Below, piece by piece: positions 9,377 through 21,734 of a DNA stretch of 64,000 nt; the first letter of the stretch is position 1, and each line of letters begins with the position of its first letter. The position numbers were made by a program, and so were the translations under genes. Origin of the DNA: Nitzschia sp. pyKryTriq1 (lineage: Eukaryota > Bacillariophyta > Bacillariophyceae > Bacillariales > Bacillariaceae); the NCBI GenBank assembly GCA_956465555.1, contig OY101122.1:197001-261000 (forward strand). The letters are read 5' to 3'. The notes below the pieces were generated by a model. It was not told where the DNA came from and did no database searches. It saw nothing but the letters and a program-made list of their open reading frames with translations.

Positions 9377-12300
9377 GCAATCACAATCACAATCAAAGAA
9401 TGTTAGAGATTGGAGACTTTTATTCCATCAATCAAGTATTAAAGACGACGAAATTCAAGTTGCCGGACCGGAGCGGTACCGAAGACTCGACCACACTCCG
9501 TTTGAGCAATATCGTGTGTCGCAATGTCCATGTGGGAGATGTGCAAGTGGAACACAGTACTATTACTAGTAGTACTAATGCTCTATTGGAAGTGACGATT
9601 CAAGTCATTGATTTGGATTTGATTTGTGAGGCCAACTATGAGTACAATGGATGGTTGATGAATGGAAAAGGGGACGTTCAGGTCACGAGTCAAAACAATG
9701 ATGTGACGGTCCGAGGGTCGATTCTTCGCCAACCCCAAAGCAGCACAGCATCCGCATCCGCAGCATCAATGTTATTATCTCCTCCACCCTCGACCATTAC
9801 CATGGATTCTTGTACTCCTGCTGTGCAAATATCAAATATTGAATTTGATAATGGTGGATTCTTGGGTTGGGTCTTGAATTTAATCGAAGGATTGGCACGA
9901 GGAATCATGGAAACCTTGGTGGAAGACATGCTGTGTCAAGAATTACAACAGGCCTTGGAAAATGCTCAAGGCGTACTGGAACGAATGAATGAACGACTCG
10001 ACGAGTATTCACCAACAACAGACGATAATGTGGACGTGCTGCTGGTGGTAGATCCTCTTCAAGACGAACGAGATCTGCCCAATCGACTCGATGCCTCCGT
10101 ACAAGCTTCCTCTCTGTTGGACTTGTCAAGTCCTCAAACCAAAGTGGGACAATGGGTCCAACAAACCTTGCATCAGGGTATTGACTATTTACGCGCTACG
10201 GTTCCAGATCCATTCCCCATCACTGCCGATTCACCCACCGACCTGCAAGCCAATATTTGGATGCGACAATTTCTGTTGAATGACGATCGGGGTTTGGCAA
10301 TAGTAGGAGGAGGAGCAGGAGCAGGAGCAGCAGGGGGAGACGGTACCGACAACAACAGCAACAACATTCCTCAGCCTACGACACTGTTTTACAACCATGA
10401 TGAACTATTGGAAACGACCATTCAACTCCAACGTGTCCAATTATTGGGTTTGGATACACTCAACGTATTGGATCCTCTCTCTATCATCGGCCAGTATACT
10501 ATTCAAAGCCAAGTGTCGTGGGAGTATTTGGCCTTGGAAGTGGATGCCACTCTTGATATTCGACCCTCCAGTTTGGACAATGCGGTAGTGACGGGTCAGG
10601 GCGAAGGACTGCTCCTGGAAGATCTCAGTGTCGTCATTGGGCTAGGAAGTGTCCAAGCCAGCATGGCCTTACTCGCCGCGATTCATCAAGAGGTTCTCGA
10701 GTCGCTCCAAATCGGATCACTTCTTTCTACCGCCAACCTCTTGCCATGTTTGGTTTCGACTGTCGTCGAACTTGCCTTGTCGAGCTTTTTCATCGAGGCT
10801 GGTGATATCTATACGCCATATCTTTCCGGATTGGATTCGGTAGGATTGGATCGAATTTTGGACGAGGTGCTGGAGATTGTTTTTTTGTTGTACGAAGATG
10901 TGGTACTTCAACGATCGCCGGCCTTTTTCCAACAAGATTTTCGTCAAACCTTGAATGTACAATTCCTTCAACAATACTTGAATACTGCCTCGAGAGATTG
11001 TCCACTGCCAAATGTAGCCGTCCCATCTTTGACCAACGCTCCGGCAGGCTTTGTGGACTTTCGCGATTTGCTACTGAGTCCGTTGGATGCTTCCTCACGA
11101 GGAGGATCGGGTACGGAGCCCTACGGAGATTTGTTTTCTTCCATGATTACACCCAATCTGGATGTACAACTGATGGGATCGATCGATCAATTTAATGAAC
11201 GCTTTGTACGACCCGCTACCAAAGCCCAATCGGGAGTCGAGGGAGCACTCATGTGGCCTGACTGGGTTGGATTGGACTATACTGCAGATTCTACCTCTCT
11301 CTTTGATGCTGCGCTCTTCCATGTATCGAATCTACGAATCCACAATCTCGATACAGTTGCAGAGCCTCTGAATTTGTTGGATGCTCAAGATTGGAACTCT
11401 CTCTTTCAAACTTTGACCTTCCAAAGTAATAATAATGAAGAAGACAAAGCTTTCAACGTCTCGGCCAGCTTTTTGTTCGCCGTGGGAGGCGAAGATTCGC
11501 CTTTGGCCATGACGAATCAGGTCGATTTGACTCTTACGATTCCATCCATCACCCTCTCGGCGGGTATCTTGGCGCACATGAAAGAAGAAGATCTCCTCCA
11601 GTTTCCTCTGGTCGATGCTACCAATCCCTATTGTTGGTTGACAACATTGGCTTCTTATGATGATGGTGTCCTCCTAGCGCCACTTGTCTTGGATACACTC
11701 GCTCTATCCCTCGATACCTTTTCCTTGGAGTCTGAATGCATATCCTGCACGAGTCCAGGAGCATATGTCTTGTCGGAATTGTTGAGGGATGATCTACCTC
11801 GTTTTGGCTTTCAAGCGGCCTTTGCATCTCGGATCATGGACTTGGCGCAAGACATCGCGTGGCATGTAGTGGAAGAGTTCGATCTCGAGAGTCTCATGGC
11901 TGAAGCGATCGTCCAGTGCCCGCATCAAAGCAGTGGCAACGGAGCCACAGGATCTACAGTCGGCTTGAGTCGACAGCAAGAATCCCAGCAAAGCAATAAC
12001 GGCAACCAATTTTCATCCGGGGAAGGCGTACAAGCCATGATTGCGATGGATGCCTTGTCGGAGAATTCTGTCGAGACGGTGTTGGGTCTCGGCATGGTAG
12101 CCATGCAAGCTGCCATTGCAATGGTCGCCCGCAATCACGCACTTCTGGTAAAGGAAGGAGCACTCGAAGCTCCATCCATGTCCAGCAACCGAACACAAGA
12201 AAGTTATTATCAACAAGAATCCACGAGTAATGTTTTGGATTGGACAAATCTTTCTTCTGGAAACGGAGGAGGGTGGGCCGATTTTGCCTTTGAAGAAATT

Positions 12301-15300
12301 CGAAAGTACATCTTGGCGCCGGTCAAGAGTGGACGGATCTTGCAACCAAATGAGACTGTTTCGAATAGTCCTCAAGGGGAATCAAAAACGTCCATCCCTC
12401 GACTTCTCAGCATGTTGCAAGACCATGTTCTCGATGAGAATGGTGTCTACGTGTTCGATGTCGAGCAAAACGCCAATATCATGGCCGAGGCTATGGGAGT
12501 CCAGATTGCAGCATCACAAGTGCGAGTATCGGGCTTGGACACCTTGTCAGGCATTGATTTGATGGTTCCTATCCAGCCACAGGTACTACGAAACCGGTTT
12601 CATCTGGACGACTTGACGGTAGTTATAGACGCCAGTCTCAATATTGGTGACACAAGAAAAGAAGCAATCCAATTTACTTACTCGGCCAAGAACATTTCGG
12701 CCCAGTTGGATCTATTGATTGCCCTTGACTTGGACGCTGTTCAAGCTATTCGAATCGGCTCCCTCTTTAATACGAGCGACATTCTCTCGTGCATGACCTG
12801 GGGCTTGCAAGACGTTCAAATTCATCAGCTCTCGACCTCGATTGCCGAGATTGAGGGCCCGCAACTTTCCGGCTTTCTTTCGTCAAGCTTTCAATCTTCT
12901 GTGGATTCGATCCTCACTGCCATGTCCGGGAGTTATCATGCCGATGTCTTATCCGCGATGCCAGTATTTCTGGATAGTACTTTCCGGGATTTGGTCAATG
13001 CCATGGTGCCGGACTTGATCGACTCGATTCAAAGCAATTGCCCAGCGCCTCCCGCATATCCCGAACTGGGTCTCGTCGACTTTCGAGAGCTTTTGCTCCC
13101 TGCAAATGCATCACGGGCTCTGGGAGCGAATGGTGACTCTTCCTATGGAAACTTGTTTCAAATGCTCTACGGTCTGCTCGAAGAGAATATCCTCCGGACA
13201 GGCGCCACGAATCGTCCGGTCGTCAACGACATCTTTCGACACGTTACGAACGAACAATCAAATGTCAACGGCTCTTTCATTGTGGAAGAAAATGCCTTTG
13301 ATAGTCAAACAAAGTTCAAGATTGCGGGCTTGGAGGCAATCTTTGGATTCCAGATATCCAACGTGACTCTTGAGAATATTGACAGCGTCGGGGATCCGTT
13401 GGATATACTACGACCAATGATGAATGAAGCCCATGTGCTGAAGAACGCCTTGTCGTTTGGTGTAGACTCGAGACCAGTCCGTTTGGCGGCGACGTTTGTT
13501 CTTGCACTAAGCGATGGTGGTAAGACAATGAACAGGAAGAAGGTCTTTCATGACATGGTTTGGACAAAAGACTCACACATGATATTTCTTCTTGCAACAT
13601 TTGCAGTCGAGATGAACATCCGAAACGCGATGCGAGTTGCCTTGACTCTTGAAGACGTTGCGATCATGGCTGAGATTCTGCTCAAGATTTCGGAGCGATC
13701 TTTTGCCGGTTTTCCGATTGGGGACTTGAACAACATCAATTGCTGGTTGGCAACGATTCTCTCTCATCCTTCCGAGGAAGATCCTGCCTTGCGAGGAATC
13801 GGCCTGGAAGAACATTCGTTCTCGATTGGGAACTTCTCATTCGGGATCAGCTGCGAGGATTGTACGAGCCCCGACTTTGACAGGTTGCTGATGTCGCTGT
13901 ACGACTTTGAGAATTCTACTGTCCTTGAAAGCACAATTCGACACCAGACAGACGGGCTCTTCGATGCCGACTTCGTCCCTGTTGTTCTGGATCAGGTAGT
14001 CGAAGGGGCTTCCAAACGTTGCCCTCACCACCCAAACTATGATCCCAACGCGACGCCTGTAGCCTTCCTCAGCTCGCCTGCTGACTCCTTCGACTTTTTC
14101 GAGATTACGTCGAATAACGAAAAATCAGTTTCGTTCAATATCGTAAACACGATTATTGCCATGCTGTTGTGTCTTGTTGGCTTTTTGGCAGCATTGGTTG
14201 TCAGGAGGCGAAATCGGAAATGGGTTGAGTCCCTTTCGAGGGAGGGATCACTCCTCCTTCAGCGCCAACAAGAGAAAGATCGCCAGATGCAAGAAATGTT
14301 GAACGCGTCTACTCAATCCCTTTTTACCAGCCCGAGTATTCCTCGCCGAATCCGATACGGAGTTCCCCTTGCGATTCTTGTCAACATTGTCCTCTACATG
14401 GGAGGGCATCTTTTTGGTACTCTTTCCGTTGTGAACGTTGACGTTGCATTGGCCGGAGAAGAATTCACGATTTATGAGTTCCTGGAATTCAAGTTCATCG
14501 AGTCCACCAGGAACACGTACAACAATGGCGGAGCAGAGATGGCAGTATTGCTTTGGATGTTCACTGGCGTTTGGCCCTACATCAAACTGGTTTTGTCACT
14601 GGTCCTGTGGATTGTCCCACCAACTCGACTGAGTGTATATCGGCGCGGCCAAGCTCTGCTGTGGATCGATGCCTTGGCAAAGCTAAGCGTGATCGACATT
14701 TTCACCCTGTTGTTGGGTTTTGCTATTCTCTTGGTGTTCATTGGAGGCCCCGATGAGTCGCTCAGCTCTTCTGCGGCCACACTCTACGCGTTCAAAGCGA
14801 TCATCGTTCCACGCGCAGGATTCTATTGTCTTATTATAGGCCAGCGAATGTCACGGGTCAGCTCCAAATTCTTGCTGGAATGCCATGATCGTGCGATTGA
14901 TGCAGCAACTAAACAAGGGGGCGATACTAAGTCTCTAGCTTCTACTGCGGAAGTTGCTCCTGGCTCGGCACTATCATCGGATGGCGATGGTTCGTCGTCG
15001 AGCGCTGGAAGTATGTTGCAAAGAATCGATGAAGTCGCCGCTCGAGTAGCCGAAGATGAGGATGGAAAGTCCACCGCCTCCTTCGATGATCGCTTTGACG
15101 ATGTTCTAGAAGAGCCAGATCATGACGAAGAACGCACTCACGGCGACGAGGACGAACCTTCTACCGGATCAGCAAATGAATACCGATGGGGAACCATGGG
15201 AGTTATCTTTGGCGCTATCACGATCTTTATCATCTTTGTCATTGGCTGCATCTTCGCACCGGCCATCTCACTGGACACATCATCTATTGCTGGCCTTGCA

Positions 15301-16338
15301 GTAGAGTCCGGCAAGACCTATGAAGACGTTGTTAACGAATACGGGGTTTTCCTCGTCATCAGCAGCGTACTGCTAAAGGCAAGTTTTGTACTTGATTCCA
15401 AGGCAGATTACGTTGGGCTTGGATTCCTACTTGTGGGAGCCCTTGTCTCGGCTGCCTGCGTTTTCTTCTTCCAGGCCTATCAATTTATCAAGAGGAAAAT
15501 GAAGGAGCGCCGTATCGGTCCTGTGCTCCCTTCATACGGGCACCGCGGGTGTGGCCTACCACTCTACTTGCGTCTACACAAATGGAAGCATATGGAGATT
15601 TATCTCATCTCGGTAACCATTGGAGTATGGCAGCTTGGATCGGCCTGTTCCTACGCCATTTATCAGTACTGTGACATTCTCCATCAAGCCTATTCGCTCA
15701 TGGCGTTTATTGGTTTGACAGAAGAATCCACCGCCCAGTGCTCTCGAATCCAAGCAACTGACCCAGGCAATTTAATCATCATCGGGTTATCCTTCTTGAT
15801 GTTGCTGCTTGCCTTTTTCTTCCAGGCAGCTGCTCAGTACAAGAAGAACATTGCCGAATCACTTCGTTTTGTGGATGACGACGACGTACCACGACTTTCC
15901 CTTGCCTGGAGTCGGGACAAGAGCAAAAACAGTCGATATTCCCATCTGACAGCTTCTCTCTCGATGGACCAACTATCAAGTGAGTTCCATGACCCGCCGA
16001 TCCCGTCCACGCCCTGTACCAGTGCTTCGACGACTCCACCGAGCACGCCAAGAGCTGAAAGCATTGACATGGACTCGAATTCGAATTCGAGCCCTGCGCC
16101 GGCAACCCCAGGCTCTCCCGTCTACTCGACGCCACCACGCTCCAGCTCCTTTCCATCCCAGAGAACAAGAAGTAACGTTCGATTTCATTCCGAGGACGAC
16201 GACCAAGAATGTCTTCCACCGAGCCCACCGAGAGTTCATTCCAGGGAAATAATGTCTTCGTCGGTTGCCGTGAATGAACAAGCTGTCCGCCTGGGATACC
16301 GGCCAAGCCACGAATACCATCACGAAATATTATATTAA
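9040..16338 (+). CDS. Giant membrane protein: BPI/TULIP-like lumenal region fused to PqiA/LetA-like TM modules
   Basis: A single exon encoding 2432 residues from the ATG at 9040; ATGs at 9166 or 9226 would instead place the hydrophobic segment (about 63-85) as a classical signal peptide. After a Ser/Asn run, residues ~125-315 resemble the N-terminal barrel of BPI/LBP proteins: an amphipathic beta-rich part, then C258 and C299 about 41 residues apart with 'GFLGWVLNLIEGLARGIMET' between, matching the BPI disulfide and helix. Next come two copies of a ~700-residue unit (about 470-925 and 1165-1630) sharing GLDTL, IGSL...C, VDFR(D/E)LLL, NCWL and a Cys-containing CTSP motif. A TM helix at ~1697-1720 precedes two hydrophobic modules (~1773-1930 and ~2050-2270). 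They resemble PqiA/LetA cores, for example 'WIDALAKLSVIDIFTLLLGF' and 'HMEIYLISVTIGVWQLGS'. The tail is Ser/Pro-rich. Lipid transfer is inferred. Confidence 0.8.
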
Positions 16339-16640
16339 GACCAGAGAAGAAGTACTATTTGTACTAGTAGTAGTAGACAAATATATCATGGAACAACGAG
16401 ACGTTTACATTATTTTAGATGTAGGTAGGTGGTATCCAATCCAATCCAAGCTCAATCGATCAAATTTGAGCTGCCGCGCGGCCGCCTCCAAGGCGGACGC
16501 TAGTAATATACTACTAGAGAAACAGCTAGTAGTAGGACATGAGTTTCTTGCTTGCTCTTTGGGTTGTCAAGCCTTACTCGAAAGGATGGAAATGGTGTAA
16601 TATCGATCTGGGAGGACCGAGGAACCATCATGAATGGTGT
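16339..16640. other. Short intergenic spacer
   Basis: Lies between the 3' ends of the giant gene and the convergent hypothetical gene. Nothing else is seen. Confidence 0.4.
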
Positions 16641-17264
16641 TCAAAAGCCTCGGCGCCAGCGTCGATTTGCTTCCCGCAACATTTCCGATTCGCTATCAGT
16701 GCTGCTAGAGTCTGAGGAGTAGCCCGTCGAGTAGCCAGTGGAGTAGCCAGTGGAGTAGCCGGTGGACGGAGATTCACCTTTGCAATTAGGAGCAGCGTTG
16801 GAGCATTTGGTAGTCGATCCATCGTGGAAGGAGTCCAACATTGAATCAAAGGTCGAGGAGGAAAGAGGGTGCTCAGTGGACTTTTCACCCCGACAAACAA
16901 AGATGTTCCGAAAGGTCTTTCGAACAAAACCAGACCATCCATCACCACCACCACCACCACTGCTTTTGGTAGATGACCCGAGGCCTCCCATGGCACCGCA
17001 GAGACCGCCCAGTCGGGGATGATGGTCATCGTTGACCACCTCCACGTGACTGATCTCAAAGGCGCTGGGGTCGTATCCTCTATGATTGAGTTTCTGGAAC
17101 ACCAGAGTCTCGCTTTGAGTATCCGAGGAAACCTCCTTGTGCCCGAAAACGTGTTGAGCTCTTCGTGTTGCTGAAGAGCTGGCAGTATTGTAATTCTTAT
17201 TCGCCGCTGGTTCTTTCCTCGGATCGACGACCCAGGCGTGTTCTTGGTGTGCTGAAGGACTCAT
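16641..17264 (-). CDS. Hypothetical protein with GYST repeats
   Basis: Not recognised. A 207-residue protein from MSPSAHQEHAWVVDPRK (ATG at 17262-17264; an in-frame ATG eight codons upstream is an alternative). It is polar and probably disordered, with a poly-Gly run near the middle and a four-times repeated GYST peptide near the C-terminus, encoded by a 12-bp tandem repeat at about 16720-16767. The C-terminus is basic (RRWRRGF). The block 'NHRGYDPSAFEISHVEVVND' is the most protein-like stretch. No targeting signal or TM segment is seen. It may be expressed, but nothing in its context suggests a role. Confidence 0.5.
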   Translation of the reverse strand: MSPSAHQEHAWVVDPRKEPAANKNYNTASSSATRRAQHVFGHKEVSSDTQSETLVFQKLNHRGYDPSAFEISHVEVVNDDHHPRLGGLCGAMGGLGSSTKSSGGGGGDGWSGFVRKTFRNIFVCRGEKSTEHPLSSSTFDSMLDSFHDGSTTKCSNAAPNCKGESPSTGYSTGYSTGYSTGYSSDSSSTDSESEMLREANRRWRRGF

Positions 17265-18240
17265 GATGATGGCGATGAATGAGTGCAATGCGGATGGGTG
17301 GGTGGATGGATGGATGGATGAATGGAGTGTGAGATAGGGTGTGCAGAGTGAGATGTGAGGATGGTTTGATTTGATCTGATATGATTTGATTGAGGAAGGT
17401 TGGCCCTAGAAACAATACAGGGAGAAACAACGCTAGCGACGCGGCAACACTGCAGCAGTATCTCCTCCATCCGCCAGAACTGCACTTGTAGTCTTGGACC
17501 CGCTTCGTCTTGGTGAGGATGGAGGACGAAAAAAGTGAGCGCCGCGTCGATGGTTGGGCGCGGATGCGCGGAAAGACTAACTAAGGGATTCAGTGGGTAT
17601 CCACTCTTCATGTATGTATATGTATATTTTGTTAATAGTGGGCATATATGGCATCCAAACCCACCGATCGCGAACTTTCCAGTCCCATCCGTTGCATGCT
17701 GAAAATTTCGTTGCCGCTTAGCTTGGCAAGCCCGGCACGCGAGGATTGGCACGAAGAACCGGCCCAACGAATACTTTCTGCGCCGGCCGATCACTTTTCG
17801 CTCACTCTTGCGACTTTTGCCGCCATCTCTTTGGCAGAGGTGCAATTTTTCGTTTTTCGGCTCTGCTCGGATAGTCGAAGGGGAATCATCCAAGATGAAT
17901 ACGTGTACGAGTGGACAACAGGACAAGAGAGAACCGTAAGCTCAGCCTCGGCAGGCAGTAAATCTACCTACTGGTAGTAGTCCAGGAATCGTAGTAGTAT
18001 GGTTGTATTGTAGTCTAACTAGAACTCTATTCTTAGCGCACTAGCAACTGTGTATGATAGCAGAAAAGAGTGCTGCCCAGGATTCAATGTAATGCAATGC
18101 AATGCTTGATTGAAGAAGAAATATAACCCTCCTTCTTCGCACTGTCTGTCTGTCTATAGATGCCCCTTTCTTGATAACGCTTGGCACAAGCAACAACAGT
18201 ATTAAACCCTCCCCCTCCCTAACACGAAACGGACTCCATA
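17265..18240. other. Intergenic spacer
   Basis: Holds a (TGGA)n run at about 17290-17325 just upstream of the hypothetical gene. The open frames here are low-complexity (HPSIHPPTHP) or random in composition and are not called as genes. Confidence 0.5.
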
Positions 18241-19743
18241 TCACCCATATCCACACGGCCCAGTAGTAATAGCCGGAGCTGCAGGTACATCCGAACTTGG
18301 CTGCAAAGTAAACGACATCGTGGGATCGTGTTTTTGGTATGGTTTTATAAACTTGCGCAAGCGATCCGCAAAAGAGATCTCGGACGGTGTTTGGCTGGCA
18401 CAAGGCGGAGGCTGATTCAAGGACGTCATGAAAGGTTCAAAGATGGAATTGAAAGGACCCGTATTTTCCTTCAAAGCTTCATCAAAGAGTTCGTCTTTAT
18501 CATCGTAGGGCTCCTTTTCATCCGGTGATGATGGCGTAAAGTCGATGCACTCCTCTGCTTGTTGTTGATCCGCATCGTCTAGTTTGATATGAATTTCCTT
18601 GACGGGTGCACTGTAGATGTGCTGCTTCCTTGGCTTTCTTGAGTTTGGCGTAGTAGATGCATTTGGCTTGCGCATTCGGAATAAGGGAGGAATGGGCTTT
18701 AACGAGGATAAGTAGAGAGGCTCCGTCAAGCTGCTCACATCATCGTCCACGTCTTCCAGAAAAGTAGGATTAGTGAGGGAATCCGCCAGGCTCTCTACAG
18801 TCGTCGTATTCGCTACTACCTCCTGCTTTTCCATGGGCTGCTTGGGTGTAATGAACACTGTTGTTGGATGAGGGAGAAAGGCCGAGTCGCGAGCCATTCG
18901 CCTCTTGATTTCCTCCACTTCCGACGCGCTGGATTCATGGAAGAAGATGCTCTGTACGCGAGACCAAAGATGTATCGCTTGGTTCATAGATGTCGTCACC
19001 GTTTCCCGGAAATCTTCCAGCGCAAACTGCATGCATGCTTCACGTTGCTCTTTCGGACTCTGCTTAGCGCCATTGGAACCAGTAGAACGAGGAGGAGGGA
19101 TGAACAGGCAAGCGTATTGTTCGAGATCCAATGATGATGATTCATTTGCTTCTTCTGCCTTGCGCTTCTCTTGCTCTTTGCGGCCTCGATGTGCGTTTGT
19201 CTCCGTGTTGTTGTTCTTGTTATCGGCCTTCTTCTTGGACGATGAAGGCATGTCATCCATTTGTAAACAAGGTGGAGGATTCGAAAGAGGATCCTTCGAT
19301 ACCATGCGACACTTGTCTAGTTGCAGCTCTTCCGTGAGCGTGGGGCTGTACAGGGCACCATCTTTCCCACCACCAGTAGTGGTAGCCGTGGAGCTCGCGG
19401 TGGACGCCCACGTCGAAGCCTCGGCTGTAGACGCTGTCGATGCGCTCACTTTGCTCGATCGATTCTTCAAACGTTCGAGAAAGGAAGTCTTTTTTTGTCT
19501 GAGAGAGGCGTTATCCGTCTTGCCCTTTGCGGAGGGAGGCCGGGGTCCCAGTACATCCACCTTCTCGTTGTTGCTGCCTCCTCCTTTGTTGCCTCCCAAG
19601 ATTTGCCCTCCAGCACGTTCAAAGTAAGGATTCATATCGAAAGACTCCCAAGTCGACGATATATCTTTGGTGCGGTTCCTCATTTCGAGCACCATGTTGT
19701 TTTTGTGTTGGATGGCAAGAAAACGATCCTGATTGAGTAACAC
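18241..19743 (-). CDS. Hypothetical disordered protein
   Basis: Not recognised. A 500-residue protein starting MLLNQDRFLAIQHKNNMVLE. Most of it is polar and low in complexity, with Ala/Ser/Thr runs (residues ~95-125) and Lys-rich stretches (~165-200). A more ordered middle part at about 230-285 includes 'MQFALEDFRETVTTSMNQAI' and 'LWSRVQSIFFHESSASEVEE', which would form amphipathic helices. Acidic and SP/TP sites are frequent in the C-terminal half, so it may be a phosphoprotein. There is no signal peptide or TM segment. Codon use and the length of the open frame support a real gene; the function is unknown. Confidence 0.65.
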   Translation of the reverse strand: MLLNQDRFLAIQHKNNMVLEMRNRTKDISSTWESFDMNPYFERAGGQILGGNKGGGSNNEKVDVLGPRPPSAKGKTDNASLRQKKTSFLERLKNRSSKVSASTASTAEASTWASTASSTATTTGGGKDGALYSPTLTEELQLDKCRMVSKDPLSNPPPCLQMDDMPSSSKKKADNKNNNTETNAHRGRKEQEKRKAEEANESSSLDLEQYACLFIPPPRSTGSNGAKQSPKEQREACMQFALEDFRETVTTSMNQAIHLWSRVQSIFFHESSASEVEEIKRRMARDSAFLPHPTTVFITPKQPMEKQEVVANTTTVESLADSLTNPTFLEDVDDDVSSLTEPLYLSSLKPIPPLFRMRKPNASTTPNSRKPRKQHIYSAPVKEIHIKLDDADQQQAEECIDFTPSSPDEKEPYDDKDELFDEALKENTGPFNSIFEPFMTSLNQPPPCASQTPSEISFADRLRKFIKPYQKHDPTMSFTLQPSSDVPAAPAITTGPCGYG

Positions 19744-20800
19744 AACACTCGTCTGTGTTTTTTAATGATTGTTGTGGCTGGCTGTGATGATGTTGTGAGG
19801 TCCGTGTGCATGTGTGGTTGGTGGCAAAAAATACTAAAAAGTGTTTCGGGTTTTGTTGAAAATCTGAGAGTAACACGTCCATCCATCCCCAAATTTTTAA
19901 TTGGGATCTGCGACACGAGAAATGAAGGTCCTCTCTTTAATTGAGGTTGGTAAACGTCTATTAAAAGACATGTCATATCGCCGATGAATCCTACGAAAGC
20001 GATTGACTCGTTTGAAAGATTCGGAAAACGCGCGGGAAGATAGCTGACTCGTCATCCAGTTTGTCATAATCGTTAAATAATGGAAGTGTATGCGACATAC
20101 CAGCGACTCCAAAAAATCATTTCCCGCCTTGTTCTAACCAAAATTTACTGGTCTATTTTACAACATACTGTAGTATGTCCATTAGACTACCTACCGGTCT
20201 ACTCGTATGTACTGTACGAGTAGACGTCTCATATTAGATATCGTTATCCGTTTCATTCGCCTTCTTCTTTTGGGCGCAAAAATAATGTCCAGTCCACACA
20301 TCATACAACAAGGTGGGAGCTACCGGTACTAGGTACTACTAGTAGCGAATTAGAGAAAAATGAAGCGGCTAGAAGTAGTAGTAGTAAATCAATCATGCCG
20401 TTGCCAATGGGGGCAGACCTAGTAGTAATAGGAATAAACTAGCATATATGAGTATTCATATTTCAAAAGGTGAAAGACGAAGCGAATGGATAGGCGATTC
20501 GACATCGCATCCCAGCCCCCCCCCACAAGCGCTCACAACGACATTAGTAGTAACACGATAGACAAAGTGACCCCCTCCTGGCAGCCAACCGCATTGGCCA
20601 TGACTATTAGCACTGCTGCACTACTACCTTCTTGCTATCTGCTGGTAGTCCAGCAGTGATTGATCCTCCATAGTAAGGCCAAAGAAATTACATATTCATC
20701 ATCGGACTTGTACAGTAGCACGAAGGGATCGGGAGTGACTTGGCTCGCCTGCGTCGAGTACTTGTATGATACTGATACGGTACTAGTACTATGTAGTAGT
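19744..20800. other. Intergenic spacer
   Basis: Upstream of the 500-residue protein gene. AT-rich with TAG and GTAC motifs. No gene is supported. Confidence 0.45.
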
Positions 20801-21734
20801 ACGGTATGGGTTTAAGTAGGGTAGTGATGCACCCCATTTCGGACAATAAAATCCGGATTTTATTTAGGGTATTCTTTTCTACTGATTTCGCCTTCTGAGA
20901 CTGTCTATTCTACTCACTTTTTGTACCACTGGCAAGAGGAGTTCAAGAGCTTTCCAACGGTGTGCTGATCAATGGGGTTACTCGGAAAATGGTTCATCTA
21001 CGGGCAATAATGCACGCCTGATGGAGTCCGAACACGCCGACAAAATTCGTAAATCTATTGTGCGATCAGCTTTTGGACTTATTGCTGTCGGTTATATCGC
21101 GACAACACTATGGCAAAAGGTCAAGTTGCCGAAGACAGAAAAGTGGCAGCACAGCAACTGATTTGCTGAGCACTGTGGGGGGTTTGTCAGAGGGCGTCGG
21201 TAGTAACAGTTTTTTACGTAAGGTGAGTACTGGTTCGCTACAGCTAAGTTTTTCGCACTTTGCATTTTCCGCTTCTGGAAAAGTAAACTGCATAAAATAG
21301 ACTACGTAGTCATCAATTACAGTACTCTTATTGATTCAGTAGGAGTAGTCTATAATTATAGCGTCTTTACTCTATTTGGCGATTTGAAACATCCTTCAAC
21401 TAGTCAATGAAGAGATGCTTCAAAGGTTGGGAGAGGAAGTGGATGAGCAGAATTTTCATGATCTGACAAAAAATGAGGGGCACTGCAGTAGCTGGTGCTG
21501 CTTACAGATTGAAAATTGAACACCGCCAGCCTAGCACATAGTCTATCACTATCATAGTCACACATGTTGATAGTTGATAGTTGTAAGAATCGACCGTATT
21601 AGCGCTTTCTGAGTGCCATTATCAGGAGAGGAGCTTTTCGTCCAAAAATGTTTTGAGTAGTGTCGCGCGGGCCACCGTAGAAACTCGTAGGGTTTGTACG
21701 TGCCGCGACAGTACCCTACTTAAACCCATACCGT
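20801..21734. mobile_element. Non-autonomous DNA transposon-like element with 23-bp TIRs
   Basis: The 23 bp at 20801-20823 (starting ACGGTATGGGTTTAAGTAGG) recur as an exact reverse complement at 21712-21734. They bound a 934-bp segment with no transposase; the longest internal open frame is 80 codons and is not protein-like. A 20-bp perfect palindrome sits 22 bp inside the left end. No clear target-site duplication flanks the ends. It may be a miniature or deleted DNA transposon, or a chance survivor of an older element. Confidence 0.6.
20845..20864. repeat. 20-bp perfect palindrome inside the TIR element
   Basis: The sequence AATAAAATCCGGATTTTATT equals its own reverse complement. It lies just inside the left terminal inverted repeat and could be a binding site of the mobilising protein. 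Confidence 0.8.

Noticed and set aside
17261-17926. 221-codon open frame on the minus strand
   Set aside because: The C-terminus is a TGGA-repeat product (HPSIHPPTHP), and the frame overlaps the likely promoter of the hypothetical gene at 16641-17264.
21058-21300. 80-codon frame within the TIR element
   Set aside because: There is no transposase motif and the composition is not protein-like, so it is not a gene.
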